A stretch of DNA of 64,000 bases, taken from the NCBI RefSeq assembly GCF_037479095.1, contig NZ_JBBGZW010000001.1:1550001-1614000 (forward strand), given 5' to 3'. Below the pieces are notes generated by a model. The model searched no databases and had not been told where the DNA came from. It worked only from the letters and a program-made list of their open reading frames with translations. Position 1 is the first letter of the stretch. The number at the start of each line of letters is the position of its first letter. The position numbers were made by a program, and so were the translations under genes. Shown here in pieces: positions 1 to 11,066 of the stretch. Source of the DNA: Pantoea nemavictus. Lineage in GTDB: Bacteria > Pseudomonadota > Gammaproteobacteria > Enterobacterales > Enterobacteriaceae.

Positions 1-3000
1 ATTACCTCTCTCTGATTCAAAGCATGCTCGATACCACGATTGAGCTCTATCACTATCCCAGTCATAGCGCCGCGCAAAATGCGGTGATTAACGGCGAAAT
101 GCAGATGTTGGCGATCAATGTCGTGCTGCCATCGTCACAACCTCAGCCTTTACTCGCCAGCGTCCCCTGGATGCTGGATTACAGTGTGGTAGGACATAAA
201 CCCGATCATGCTATTAACCTGAATCACACGCTTGCGCAGCGCGTCGCCTGGTCCGGCCCTCCCCCACAACGCGAATACCTTGAGAATATCTATCAAGATG
301 ACCATTTGGTGCGCTTTCCCGGTTATTACGATGCGGTAGCAGCAGTGGTGTTTGATCAAACCGGTCAGGTTTGGGGCAATGCCGCCACGCTGAACCATCT
401 CAATCGTTACCTGTTCGCGCATGCCTTAAAAGTGGCGCCCGATGAGCAGAGCATTCCCATGGATGTCAGCTTTGGCATCAGTCCACAGTTGCCCAAACTG
501 GCTGATGCGATCAATCAGGCACTGCAGCAGATCCCGCTGTCGATTCGTATGCAGATAGCCAAACGCTGGCAGCTTGATGCTCATCATGTCTTGCAGAGCA
601 ATCCCCTCGCGTTAACTCAGGAAGAGGAGCAGTGGTTGAAGGAACACCCACGCATTGATACCTCGCTCTCAACGGTGCTGGCTCCCTTAAGCAGCCGAAC
701 CGGAAGCATGCCATTCCGCGGCATGACCGTCGACGTGCTGGAGCTTATGACCAACCTCACTGGAATGAGTTTTATCGCGCATGGCCAGGAAGATGATCCT
801 CCAACCAGCAGCAGTGATATGTTGCCCAGTCTGTTTCCGCTGGAGATCCTTGAGCGGGAAGACGAGAAGCATCCCCAACTGACCACGCGTCCGTGGTTAG
901 TTTCGCATTGGGTTATCATCCGCAATCAGAAACCCCGCAGTATCATCGGCCAGGATACCTTCCCATTTGGTTCGGCATTGATGCTGAGCAATCAGGTGAT
1001 GAAAGAGTGGATGCTGCAGCATTATCCAAATCTGAACCTTACGCCTGTAGACGATCCGGTTGACGCCTTACGCCAGCTGCAAGATCACAAGGTTGATGCT
1101 GTGGTGCTCCCCAAAATCTTTGCGGATTACCTGCTACGCAATCATTTCGGCGACAGGTTAAATGTCGAAAGCACGCTGGGTGCAGAGCCTGCACGTTTTG
1201 TCATGCGTGCTACGTCCGGTAATGAACTGTTAATCAGTATTCTAAATAAAGCGTTACTGGCAATTCCACCGGAAACGCTGTTTAAACTGCTAGCACAGTG
1301 GCGTCAGGCAGAAACCCCGTTCCTCAGCGCCTCATGGCAAAACTACAAACAGGCGGTTTTGATTATTGTGTCAGTGTCAGCCGGATTAATCCTGTTGATC
1401 CTGTTCTGGAATCATCATTTACGCAAAGTCATTCAGCAGCGTATTCAAGCCGAAAATGCCTTGAAAAATCAGCTTAATTTTACGCATACGTTATTTAATG
1501 AATCCCCGGTCGCGATGTATATTCGCGACAAAAAAACCCGCCTGGTTGACTGTAATCAAGCCTATTTACGCTTTATGAATTTTCGTCGTGATGAAGTCAT
1601 TGGCAAACGCCTTTCCGACGTGCTAACCGGCAACAATGAAAGCATTCACAGTATTGAAGATGGCTACCAGCAAACCCTGCTGGATGGCGAAGCTGTGATA
1701 CGCGATATCCATATGGCGCTTGATCATCAGGCTTATCAGCTCTATCACTGGACGCTACCGTTTCGCGATCGACTAGGCGATGTGGCGGGCGTCATCGGCG
1801 GCTGGCTGGACGTGACCGAACGCAATGCGCTGCTGCAGGAGCTACAGCTGGCAAAAGATGCCGCCGACAAAGCGAATCGATCCAAAAGTGAATTTCTCGC
1901 CAGCATGAGCCATGAAATCCGTACGCCGCTGCATGCCATTATTGGCCTGCTCGAGCTGGAAACCCGATCGCATGCAGCGGACTCGCTCTCTGAAAATATT
2001 CGTGTCGCCTACAGTTCAGCTCACGCATTGCTCTCTTTAATTGGCGATGTGCTCGATCTGTCGAAAATTGAATCGGGTCTGTATCAGCCCACGCTGGAAA
2101 CCGTCTATTTGCCGGATGTGATCGAGCAAGCCGTCGCCCTGTTCCGTAATAAGGCCGAGAGCAAAGGGCTCGATCTGCGTGTGGAGATGGATATTGCCGC
2201 TTACTGGGTTAAAACCGATCCGCTGATGATTAATCAGATCCTGTCTAATCTGTTAAGCAACGCGATTAAGTTTACCGAAGAAGGTACGGTTACCGTGGTG
2301 CTTATGCAGGGCATCGCGCAGGAAGAGGAAGGCAGCGAATTCGTCATTGAAGTGAGCGATAACGGCTGCGGCATGACGGAAGATCAGCAACATGCCATAT
2401 TCGAACCCTTCGTGCAGGTCGGAGATCGTCATCAGCAGCAACTGGGCACCGGATTAGGATTAAGTATCTGCCGTAATCTGGCACATTTGCTGGATGGCGA
2501 ATTAATTGTCGAAAGTGCACCAGGTGAAGGCGCCGTTTTCTCCTTCTACTTCCGCGCAGCGCAAGGCGAACCACGCGATCAAACGCAACCTCACCTGTCA
2601 CAACCGCCGTTATCTGACAAGCTTTCGGTCCTGGTGATTGATGATCATGCACCGAACCGTTTACTGCTCGGTAAGCAACTCGAAATGTCAGGCCATCAGG
2701 TGGTAGTGAGTGAAAGTGCTGCTGAAGCATTGGCGCTTTGGCAGCAGGAACCGCTACGTTTTGATTTGATTATTACCGATTGCAATATGCCGTCGATGAA
2801 CGGCTTTCAATTCGCTGAGGCGCTACGCCAATATGAGCAGCAGTATCACCTACCACCGATTATGCTGTTTGGTCTGACCGCATCTGCCGAGCAGCATATT
2901 ATGCAGCGCTGCTTACAGGCGGGCATGAATGACTGTCTGTTTAAGCCTTTGAACCTCGATAGATTGCTGGCGAAGATCGCGCAGTGTATTCATCGTGGCC

Positions 3001-3422
3001 CGGATGACGCACGGCAAAATTATGCAGCAGCGGATGAAAGAGAGCGGATCAATGAAGTCGCCGTTACTGAAGCTGTTGGATCTGATAGCGCACTGTTCCC
3101 GCCGTTTTTAATCCAACTTGCTGAGCGGGATGCGGAAAGCTGCCGGGCATTGCTCACCAGCATCCGTACCAGCCACGATGAATTGCTCCGTGAGTTGCAG
3201 CAGACACAGGAAGCAAGCACGCTATCCCAGCTAGGCCATAAACTTAAAGGGGGGGCCGCGATTCTGAATGCTCATGCCTTGATGAAATTAGGTCGGCAGC
3301 TGGAGGTGCACCGTGAAGAAGCGTATGACGCGCAAGCGTTAATTCAGCAAATAACATTAGAAATTGGCCGGGTGAATCAGACATTATTTAAATTCGCAGT
3401 AACTCATCTGAAAAATCAGTAA
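1..3422 (+). CDS. EvgS/BvgS-like hybrid sensor histidine kinase, 5' end outside window
   Basis: This is an unorthodox phosphorelay kinase. The reading frame is open to the left edge, so the N-terminus is missing; residues are counted from the first visible Met at base 24. A large extracytoplasmic part with SBP_bac_3-like sequence (about 1-440) is followed by one membrane segment (about 445-463). Then come a PAS domain (about 485-600), a HisKA domain with His630 in SHEIRTPLHA, an HATPase with NQILSNLLSNAIKF and GTGLGLSI, a receiver with Asp919 in IITDCNMPSMNGF, and a C-terminal HPt domain with His1072 in LGHKLKGGAA. The domain order is that of EvgS and BvgS. The response regulator gene starts about 105 bases downstream and is the probable partner. 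The signal sensed cannot be read from the sequence. Confidence 0.93.
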   Translation, partial: YLSLIQSMLDTTIELYHYPSHSAAQNAVINGEMQMLAINVVLPSSQPQPLLASVPWMLDYSVVGHKPDHAINLNHTLAQRVAWSGPPPQREYLENIYQDDHLVRFPGYYDAVAAVVFDQTGQVWGNAATLNHLNRYLFAHALKVAPDEQSIPMDVSFGISPQLPKLADAINQALQQIPLSIRMQIAKRWQLDAHHVLQSNPLALTQEEEQWLKEHPRIDTSLSTVLAPLSSRTGSMPFRGMTVDVLELMTNLTGMSFIAHGQEDDPPTSSSDMLPSLFPLEILEREDEKHPQLTTRPWLVSHWVIIRNQKPRSIIGQDTFPFGSALMLSNQVMKEWMLQHYPNLNLTPVDDPVDALRQLQDHKVDAVVLPKIFADYLLRNHFGDRLNVESTLGAEPARFVMRATSGNELLISILNKALLAIPPETLFKLLAQWRQAETPFLSASWQNYKQAVLIIVSVSAGLILLILFWNHHLRKVIQQRIQAENALKNQLNFTHTLFNESPVAMYIRDKKTRLVDCNQAYLRFMNFRRDEVIGKRLSDVLTGNNESIHSIEDGYQQTLLDGEAVIRDIHMALDHQAYQLYHWTLPFRDRLGDVAGVIGGWLDVTERNALLQELQLAKDAADKANRSKSEFLASMSHEIRTPLHAIIGLLELETRSHAADSLSENIRVAYSSAHALLSLIGDVLDLSKIESGLYQPTLETVYLPDVIEQAVALFRNKAESKGLDLRVEMDIAAYWVKTDPLMINQILSNLLSNAIKFTEEGTVTVVLMQGIAQEEEGSEFVIEVSDNGCGMTEDQQHAIFEPFVQVGDRHQQQLGTGLGLSICRNLAHLLDGELIVESAPGEGAVFSFYFRAAQGEPRDQTQPHLSQPPLSDKLSVLVIDDHAPNRLLLGKQLEMSGHQVVVSESAAEALALWQQEPLRFDLIITDCNMPSMNGFQFAEALRQYEQQYHLPPIMLFGLTASAEQHIMQRCLQAGMNDCLFKPLNLDRLLAKIAQCIHRGPDDARQNYAAADERERINEVAVTEAVGSDSALFPPFLIQLAERDAESCRALLTSIRTSHDELLRELQQTQEASTLSQLGHKLKGGAAILNAHALMKLGRQLEVHREEAYDAQALIQQITLEIGRVNQTLFKFAVTHLKNQ

Positions 3423-3529
3423 TTTTTTTAGCTTCATAATTTTAACGAGACATTTCTCGGTTCGCCCCATTACGTCGGCGGACATAATATCTTCAGCGTC
3501 ATCACTACGATGGCGTCAAAGGGAGAGAT

Positions 3530-4153
3530 ATGTTTAATGCAAAAATCCTCATCATTGATGAGCATCGTTTGGTTGCCGCCGGCGTGCAGGCTTTATTATT
3601 AATGAATGGCTTTAATTGTGTCACTACTGCGCACACAATTAACGATGGCATTGATGACATCATTCATCAGCACATCGACATATTGATATTAGATCCTGAA
3701 TTCAAAGAAAAAAATGGCATCGCATTTTTACGCGATATTGTTAAATCGAAGAGCTGGATGAAAGTCATATTGATAAGCCAGGGTGGGAACAACCACTTTT
3801 CAATACAATCGCTTAGCCAGGACGCAAATGGGTTTGTTTCAACCTATGATCCCATTCAAACCCTGATCGCTGCGATTGGCTGCGTCTCGAATAATGTAAA
3901 TTACCTGCCCGGTGACATTCTGGATAAACGCCAGCGCTATGTAAATGAGCAAGATATGCTTTCTCGCTTAACAGATCGTGAGAATTTAATCCTGCGCCAA
4001 CTCGCTCAAGGAAAATCAAATAAAACCATCGCTTATGAACTTGGGTTGAATAATAAAACCATCAGCACCTATAAAACAAAAATATTCCAAAAACTCGAAT
4101 CAAAAAATTTATTCGATATTATTGAGCTTGCACGCCGCAACGGTGCATGTTGA
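3530..4153 (+). CDS. LuxR/NarL-family response regulator, EvgA-like
   Basis: A 207-residue two-domain regulator: receiver (about 1-120) and C-terminal LuxR-type helix-turn-helix (about 143-205, LTDRENLILRQLAQGKSNKT). Asp55 in ILILDPEF is the expected phosphorylation site, with Asp10/Glu11 as acidic pocket residues. At the position of the invariant receiver lysine (VSK in EvgA) this protein has Thr105 (ANGFVSTYD), so phosphorylation-coupled switching may be altered. The adjacent hybrid kinase with a C-terminal HPt domain is the probable phosphodonor, as in EvgS-EvgA and BvgS-BvgA. An AGGGAGAG-like ribosome binding site lies just before the ATG. Its targets are unknown. Confidence 0.88.
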   Translation: MFNAKILIIDEHRLVAAGVQALLLMNGFNCVTTAHTINDGIDDIIHQHIDILILDPEFKEKNGIAFLRDIVKSKSWMKVILISQGGNNHFSIQSLSQDANGFVSTYDPIQTLIAAIGCVSNNVNYLPGDILDKRQRYVNEQDMLSRLTDRENLILRQLAQGKSNKTIAYELGLNNKTISTYKTKIFQKLESKNLFDIIELARRNGAC

Positions 4154-4302
4154 AAGAAAATCAAGACCAGTCTTGCGGAATTAAAGAACGATGGCATGGC
4201 ATGATATCCCTCGTCCTTACCCCGGACAGTGTGTAATAGATTGAGTACTACTGAAATCCATAACCACAGAGCTAATTTATTAGCCCCATCTTCATGCTAT
4301 TA

Positions 4303-4380
4303 CAGGGCGAGTAGGTTTCTTCCCGTGCCTGGCGAAAGCGTCCGAAACTTTCGTCTGCGACTTACCGCCCTGCTTTTTTT
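4303..4380 (+). ncRNA. folded T-tailed element: candidate small RNA or long terminator
   Basis: In the 318-base gap between the response regulator and fadH, an outer stem pairs CAGGGCG (4303-4309) with CGCCCTG (4366-4372) and extends past one bulge (GTAGG with CTTAC). Inside it is a second hairpin, CGAAAG (4333-4338) with CTTTCG (4348-4353). The structure ends in a run of seven T (4374-4380). It begins about 150 bases after the regulator stop codon, further than a simple terminator usually sits. It could be an independent Hfq-type small RNA or a complex terminator. No RNA family was recognised. The rest of the gap shows nothing else. Confidence 0.4.
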
Positions 4381-4435
4381 GATGCTTCTCACAGGCTGAA
4401 CGCCTCACATTTCCTTCCCGCTAAAATCCCGCTAG

Positions 4436-6475
<2,040 letters not shown>

Positions 6476-7594
6476 TTAACGCAGTTTGACCGAGCGCAAC
6501 ACGACAAACTTGGCATTGGACGCCACTAGCTCGCAGTTGCCAAACAGCTTTTTCATTTTGACGTGATAACCGAGGTGGCGGTTGCCAACGATGCGCAACT
6601 CGCCGCCATACTGCAGGCAGCGTTTCGCATCACGCAGCATTTGCCACGCCAGATGATCGGTCACCGCGTGCTGCTGATGGAACGGTGGATTACACAGTAC
6701 CGCATGCAGGCGATCCGACGGGAAGCCGCTCAACACGTTGTTAACGCGGAACTGGCAACGCGCCATATCCTGCGGGCGGTTCACTTCCACATTCAGCTTG
6801 CTTGATGCCACCGCCATGTAAGATTCGTCATAAAACAGCACATCCGCAGCCGGGTTCTGTTCCAGCGCCAGCAAGCCAATCACGCCATTGCCACAGCCCA
6901 AATCGAGAATCTCACCTTCAATGTCAAAAGGCAGATGCTGCATAAAGAAACGTGCGCCGACATCCAGCGAGGCGCGGGAGAAGACGTTGGCGTGGTTATG
7001 GATCTGATACGCAGAATCATCGAGCGGCCACACGGTGGTCGCAGGCTGATCGGCTAACGTTGGTGCGCTATAGCGGCTATAAATCAGACGGGCTTTTTTC
7101 CATGCCAGCGAGGTTTTGCTCTCACCCAGAATGCGCTCAAACAGTTGCAGCGTGGAGTTGTGAATATCTTTGGCTTTCGCCGCCGCCAAAATCAGCGTGT
7201 CCGGCGTCACCACCTCGCGCAGCGCGCGCAGCTGATGCTCAAGCAGCGCCAGCGCTTTAGGGATTTTGATCATCACCACGGCTGGCGCAGCGGGCAGCGG
7301 CGCCAGGCTATCGATAAAGTGCACCTGATCCTCATCCATCTCGTTGAGGCGCAGGTTCTGTTTCGCCGCTTGTTCACTCAGTAAAGAGTCACTCACGTGC
7401 CACACCGGGCGCGCGCCTAATCCGCAGGTCAGGGCACCAAAGCTGTCGTTGAACACCAACACCGGTCCCTCGGGCAGCTCTTGCTGCAACAGGTACTCAT
7501 CGGCGGAATCCCACGCCTGTAGCGGGCTCTCCTCGCGCATAGGCGGGAAGCGGTGCAGCGTCAGCGTGCGATTGGTCAGTTCAAGTTGGCTCAT
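6476..7594 (-). CDS. rlmG: 23S rRNA (guanine-N2-)-methyltransferase RlmG
   Basis: RlmG methylates G1835 of 23S rRNA with S-adenosylmethionine. The 372-residue protein has the two-part layout of RlmG/RsmC enzymes. A degenerate N-terminal methyltransferase-like half is followed by a catalytic half with the SAM loop [15 protein letters not shown] and the NPPF motif ([12 protein letters not shown]) typical of exocyclic-amine methylation. The Met at 7594 was chosen over the upstream start at 7615 because [13 protein letters not shown] aligns with the E. coli N-terminus. It converges on fadH with no intervening base and is divergent from ygjP. Confidence 0.95.
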   Translation of the reverse strand: MSQLELTNRTLTLHRFPPMREESPLQAWDSADEYLLQQELPEGPVLVFNDSFGALTCGLGARPVWHVSDSLLSEQAAKQNLRLNEMDEDQVHFIDSLAPLPAAPAVVMIKIPKALALLEHQLRALREVVTPDTLILAAAKAKDIHNSTLQLFERILGESKTSLAWKKARLIYSRYSAPTLADQPATTVWPLDDSAYQIHNHANVFSRASLDVGARFFMQHLPFDIEGEILDLGCGNGVIGLLALEQNPAADVLFYDESYMAVASSKLNVEVNRPQDMARCQFRVNNVLSGFPSDRLHAVLCNPPFHQQHAVTDHLAWQMLRDAKRCLQYGGELRIVGNRHLGYHVKMKKLFGNCELVASNAKFVVLRSVKLR

Positions 7595-7675
7595 GGAATC
7601 TCCGGCGTGGTACACTTTGCGCGATTTTCGCCCTAAAAAGGGGGCGCAGTATACTGTCTTTCGTCGGGAATCCCA

Positions 7676-8176
7676 ATGTCATTAATCTATCTGCAGGGTT
7701 ACCCTGAAAACATCCTTGAACAGGTGCAGACGCTCATTGAACATGAGCGTTTAGGCTCCTTTCTCCAGCAACGCTATCCCGATACGCATAATATCGTCAG
7801 CGACCGGGCGCTTTATGATTACACGCAGGCGCTGAAAAACCGCTATATGCGCAGCGCGCCGCCGGTGAGCAAGGTGATTTGGGACAATAAGATCAAGGTG
7901 ATGAAGCACGCGCTGGGGTTACATACCGCCATTTCGCGCGTACAGGGCGGCAATTTGAAAGCCAAAGCGGAGATCCGCATTTCCACTTTCTTCCGCCTGG
8001 CACCGGAAGCGTTTTTACGCATGATCGTGGTGCACGAGCTGGCGCATCTTAAAGAAAAAGAGCACGACAAAGCCTTCTATCAACTCTGCTGCCACATGGA
8101 ACCGGACTATCACCAGCTCGAATTCGACGCCCGCTTATGGATGACCGACCAGGCGATGCGCGGCAACGCGGCTTAA
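7676..8176 (+). CDS. ygjP: YgjP, DUF45/WLM-type metal-dependent protein (UTP pyrophosphatase family)
   Basis: A 166-residue YgjP homologue. The zinc-metalloprotease-like motif [12 protein letters not shown] and the CCHMEP segment are intact, and the length matches E. coli YgjP, which has been annotated as a UTP pyrophosphatase. The last 22 codons and the first two bases of the stop codon lie inside the left copy of a perfect 66-bp direct repeat whose second copy ends at 11132. The cassette insertion therefore leaves ygjP complete, with a TAA stop supplied at the junction. In the second copy the same reading frame would end in TAG. Confidence 0.93.
   Translation: MSLIYLQGYPENILEQVQTLIEHERLGSFLQQRYPDTHNIVSDRALYDYTQALKNRYMRSAPPVSKVIWDNKIKVMKHALGLHTAISRVQGGNLKAKAEIRISTFFRLAPEAFLRMIVVHELAHLKEKEHDKAFYQLCCHMEPDYHQLEFDARLWMTDQAMRGNAA
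8110..8175. repeat. 66-bp direct repeat, left copy (attL-like)
   Basis: Bases 8110-8175 are identical to 11067-11132, 2957 bases away; the match ends on both sides (A against T before it, A against G after it). The repeat is the 3' end of ygjP. Together the two copies bracket the AT-rich two-gene cassette, like the attL/attR of a site-specific integrated element, although no integrase gene lies between them. Confidence 0.97.
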
Positions 8177-8181
8177 TTTGA

Positions 8182-8224
8182 AAAGAAATCATCAATTAAT
8201 TCTGATAGTTATGATGATTTCTTT
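8182..8224. terminator. 13-bp perfect inverted repeat, probable bidirectional terminator
   Basis: AAAGAAATCATCA (8182-8194) and TGATGATTTCTTT (8212-8224) are perfectly complementary arms around a 17-base loop. It lies between the ygjP stop and the ATPase stop, so it could end transcription of the cassette operon leftward and of ygjP rightward. The stem is AT-rich, like the cassette, and the T-runs are short. Confidence 0.5.
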
Positions 8225-8242
8225 AATAGCCATTCTAAAAAA

Positions 8243-9850
8243 TTAAACATCTACACCAAAACTATCAATTATCTTTTTGAATTCTTCAGAATATTTTGTT
8301 GACAATATTTTGCTATCACGATGATAACTATAATCTAATGAGTTAATCATACCATCTTCGTGATACTTATTAGCCTCGTACTCCTCATCTTTTAAAGTTG
8401 CACTGAGGATTATTTGCTTGTTAAGTTTCTTAAATAAATTCAATATTATTTTTTCTTTTTCCGTTGAAATTTCACCATCTCGGAATGAGTCTATAATAAT
8501 TGGGAACTTATGTTTCAACACTTGATTAAGAGCATATACCTTACAAAAGTAAAATTCTTGCTCCTCACTCCCTGAAAAAGTCATATCTCTTTTAGTAAAG
8601 AGATCGTCAAAAACAATTGTGCTGTTAGGATCAATCTTATTAATAAGAAAATTCATCGCTTTCAATATCTGAAAATTCAACTCATCTCTTTCAAAAGATA
8701 ATGTTTTTGAAGTTACTTCCATCAACCCAAGCTTTTCGTTTAGAATATTAATTTCAGCATTTATCGCATGAGCTTTATTGTCATAATCTATTCCTTCAAC
8801 TATACACTCCCGCCAGACTAAAACGTTTACTAAACTAGGTTCAGAGTTTCCGATCTCTACACTTAATCTACCTTGAAAATCATTAATAGCAACACTGAGA
8901 TCCTCAATGGCTTCTTGTTTTTGATCAATCTGCTTTCGAATTGAATTCAGAATATCAGCTCTAATATTTATATCACTGACGTTAAAAGAAATATCACCAT
9001 TAGAGTAAATTATTTTTGAACTACCACAATCACCACATTTAACCTCTCCTTCACTTAGTTCTCTATTTAGAGAATTAAGCTCAGAAATAAGATGCTCCAG
9101 TTTAATTCTCCTATTTATCTCACGCTCTCTATTTTTCCTTAACTCTGATATCGTAGCGTATAGTGGATTTATCTTTTCAATACTATTTTTAACATACTCT
9201 TCATCATGCGCTTTTGAGACGTACTCAGCTACTTGATAGTTTTCTTTTATTACCTTGATTTTCTTTTTAATAGATTTTAAATCCATCTTTAAATATGATA
9301 TTTCCTCCTTTAAATCCTTATGGTCTTGATCATTATTATCTAGGTCTGAAATGCCAGCCATTGCGAAGACCATATTCTTAAAGTCTACCTTATTGAAAGC
9401 ACCTTTAACTATTAAATTTGACGGTGTACGATGATCTTGCCCAATGAAAAAAACCTCATACAATAGGTTAAGATCAATTGTTCTGAATCTTCCATCTTTA
9501 TATATTTTAGGTAGCGGAAATATATTTTCATCAAAGAAATACTTAAAATCATTTATGGAATTGAAAACTCGCAAACCTGATTCCATTTTAACTACTATTG
9601 TGTTATTTTTTCTCAAAAATTCAATTTCACGCTCGTCATTCTCGATGCATGAATAAAAGTATTTATTTTTTTGATTAAAAGAACTTGGAAATATAGATCC
9701 ATAACCTAATGAAAACATTAACCCTTGAAATAGAATTGTTTTTCCTTTGTTATTATCATTACTAAAAACCACATTAACACCATCAGTGAATCTATCCTCA
9801 ACATATGCCTCATGACTATCTCCGAATGCTACTTTTCTAACTTTCATCAC
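8243..9850 (-). CDS. SMC/Rad50-like ABC ATPase of a probable defence cassette
   Basis: A 535-residue split ABC-type ATPase. The N-terminal Walker A region reads SNDNNKGKTILF (Lys37-Thr38), with Asn31 where the first P-loop glycine usually stands. A central coiled-coil-like region rich in Lys, Glu, Leu and Ile (about 175-400) contains a single CGDC near residue 270, like one half of a Rad50 zinc hook. The C-terminal Walker B-like strand is FPIIIDSFRDGEIS, followed by QIILSATLKDEEY. This layout is known in ATPases of ABC-3C and Lamassu defence systems (family assignment inferred, no search done). The start overlaps the upstream nuclease gene by 14 bases, implying translational coupling. Base composition is visibly far more AT-rich than the flanks, a sign of transfer. 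Confidence 0.75.
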   Translation of the reverse strand: MMKVRKVAFGDSHEAYVEDRFTDGVNVVFSNDNNKGKTILFQGLMFSLGYGSIFPSSFNQKNKYFYSCIENDEREIEFLRKNNTIVVKMESGLRVFNSINDFKYFFDENIFPLPKIYKDGRFRTIDLNLLYEVFFIGQDHRTPSNLIVKGAFNKVDFKNMVFAMAGISDLDNNDQDHKDLKEEISYLKMDLKSIKKKIKVIKENYQVAEYVSKAHDEEYVKNSIEKINPLYATISELRKNREREINRRIKLEHLISELNSLNRELSEGEVKCGDCGSSKIIYSNGDISFNVSDINIRADILNSIRKQIDQKQEAIEDLSVAINDFQGRLSVEIGNSEPSLVNVLVWRECIVEGIDYDNKAHAINAEINILNEKLGLMEVTSKTLSFERDELNFQILKAMNFLINKIDPNSTIVFDDLFTKRDMTFSGSEEQEFYFCKVYALNQVLKHKFPIIIDSFRDGEISTEKEKIILNLFKKLNKQIILSATLKDEEYEANKYHEDGMINSLDYSYHRDSKILSTKYSEEFKKIIDSFGVDV

Positions 9851-10868
9851 TAAATCCTGTAATAATAAGCGAAATTAAATATTTCACGGTAGACTCATTT
9901 AAGTAACTCTTTTTGTATCTAAATTTTGAATTCAAAGTGAAATATATACCTTCTAAGTTCCTTCTCCCATTTCTAACCTCGTTCACTATAAACTCTGACA
10001 CACTCCAAAAATCGCCACATCCATTCTTATCAAAAAAGCATCTACTCAAGTTTGAATTACACTCAAGTATAAGGTCATTTATTCCTTCTTCGTCCAGCCC
10101 AGAAATTAACTGAAAAAAAGGGATTGGAATCATTTTGTTCTTGAAGACATCAACTCCAATCAATCTACTAATTATTAACGTGTGGATGTCAAGCTTTGTA
10201 ATGTGACGATTGAAATTTAAAACTTCATGTGATTTAAAAACTGTTTTGTTTTCTATATAAGAGTTTTTCAGAACAGACTGTTTATCTCTTATTTCATTAA
10301 ACATACTTTCATATAGTTTTGCAGAAACACTGCTATGATTTTTGAATTTTGAGACTCTTTTCACATATTCTACACATTCAAATTTATCTTCGACAAAGCA
10401 AACCACACTCATAAAATCATTAAATAAAGGAGGTACGCTTCCAGATTTATTCCCATTTATCTTCTCTAAAAGCTTTGTTCTTATACCTTTCTGAGCTTTA
10501 TCAGTAAAATTTGAGACATTATATGTTGTAAGACTTTTATCAATAAGATAATCTCTTTTCATGTGTGGTGTGAAAAGTATAAGCTCATAAAAGTCAATAT
10601 CTGATAGATAGTTATAATATAAGGTTAGCAAGCTTTCACCGATCTTTGCAGGATTAAGTTTGCTATGATTTTTACTTTGGATATCCCATAACTTTTCAAA
10701 TTGACTACATCCTCCAGTAACATCATTGAAACAATCAACGGCAATAGTTTCAATATCTTCGCTATCTACTCTCATTGAAAGTAAATAAAGCAAAGATTTT
10801 GTCTCAAATTCAGATGCCTTTTTATTATTCCTTTCTGTATTCCTAAAAGTATACAAGTCATTCTCCAT
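9837..10868 (-). CDS. Cap4/DUF4297-like nuclease of the same cassette
   Basis: A 343-residue protein, first gene of the two-gene AT-rich operon. Its N-terminus carries a PD-(D/E)xK-type pattern: Glu20/Glu22, Asp49 in VDCFNDVTGG, then Gln64 and Lys66 in LWDIQSKNH. The (D/N)DV...QxK(H) form is that of Cap4/DUF4297 dsDNA nucleases, which act as effectors in CBASS, Lamassu and related systems. The remaining 250 residues match no domain I recognise and may sense a trigger or contact the ATPase. Nuclease activity is inferred from motifs only. The ATG was chosen as the first in frame; a weak AAAAATGG-like start context lies in a very AT-rich leader (10869-11066). Confidence 0.65.
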   Translation of the reverse strand: MENDLYTFRNTERNNKKASEFETKSLLYLLSMRVDSEDIETIAVDCFNDVTGGCSQFEKLWDIQSKNHSKLNPAKIGESLLTLYYNYLSDIDFYELILFTPHMKRDYLIDKSLTTYNVSNFTDKAQKGIRTKLLEKINGNKSGSVPPLFNDFMSVVCFVEDKFECVEYVKRVSKFKNHSSVSAKLYESMFNEIRDKQSVLKNSYIENKTVFKSHEVLNFNRHITKLDIHTLIISRLIGVDVFKNKMIPIPFFQLISGLDEEGINDLILECNSNLSRCFFDKNGCGDFWSVSEFIVNEVRNGRRNLEGIYFTLNSKFRYKKSYLNESTVKYLISLIITGFSDES

Positions 10869-11066
10869 TTTTATTAATATGGCTTGAATTTAAAAAATCA
10901 TTTATTAACTTCCTATGAAGCTATATTTTTACTTATAAAAATATAAAAAATCAAGACTGAAAATTGACAAACTAAAAAAATAATTAACTTATTAAATCAA
11001 TCTATCAAGATTGCACCCTAGAGGCATCAACTCTAAAGCCTCAATATATTAATTATTGAATATTTT

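Larger units (their letters stand above)
8176..11066. mobile_element. repeat-flanked AT-rich two-gene cassette at the ygjP 3' end
   Basis: The segment between the two 66-bp repeats holds only the nuclease and ATPase genes, both on the minus strand, a terminator-like dyad at its left end and about 200 bases of AT-rich leader at its right end. Its base composition differs sharply from both flanks. It sits where E. coli keeps ygjP-ygjQ. No integrase, transposase or recombination directionality factor is visible, so it would need a recombinase in trans, or it entered by recombination with a copy carried elsewhere. Confidence 0.8.

Noticed and set aside
8110..8176. tRNA-type attachment site
   Set aside because: The repeat is the 3' end of a protein gene; no tRNA-like fold or T-loop is present.
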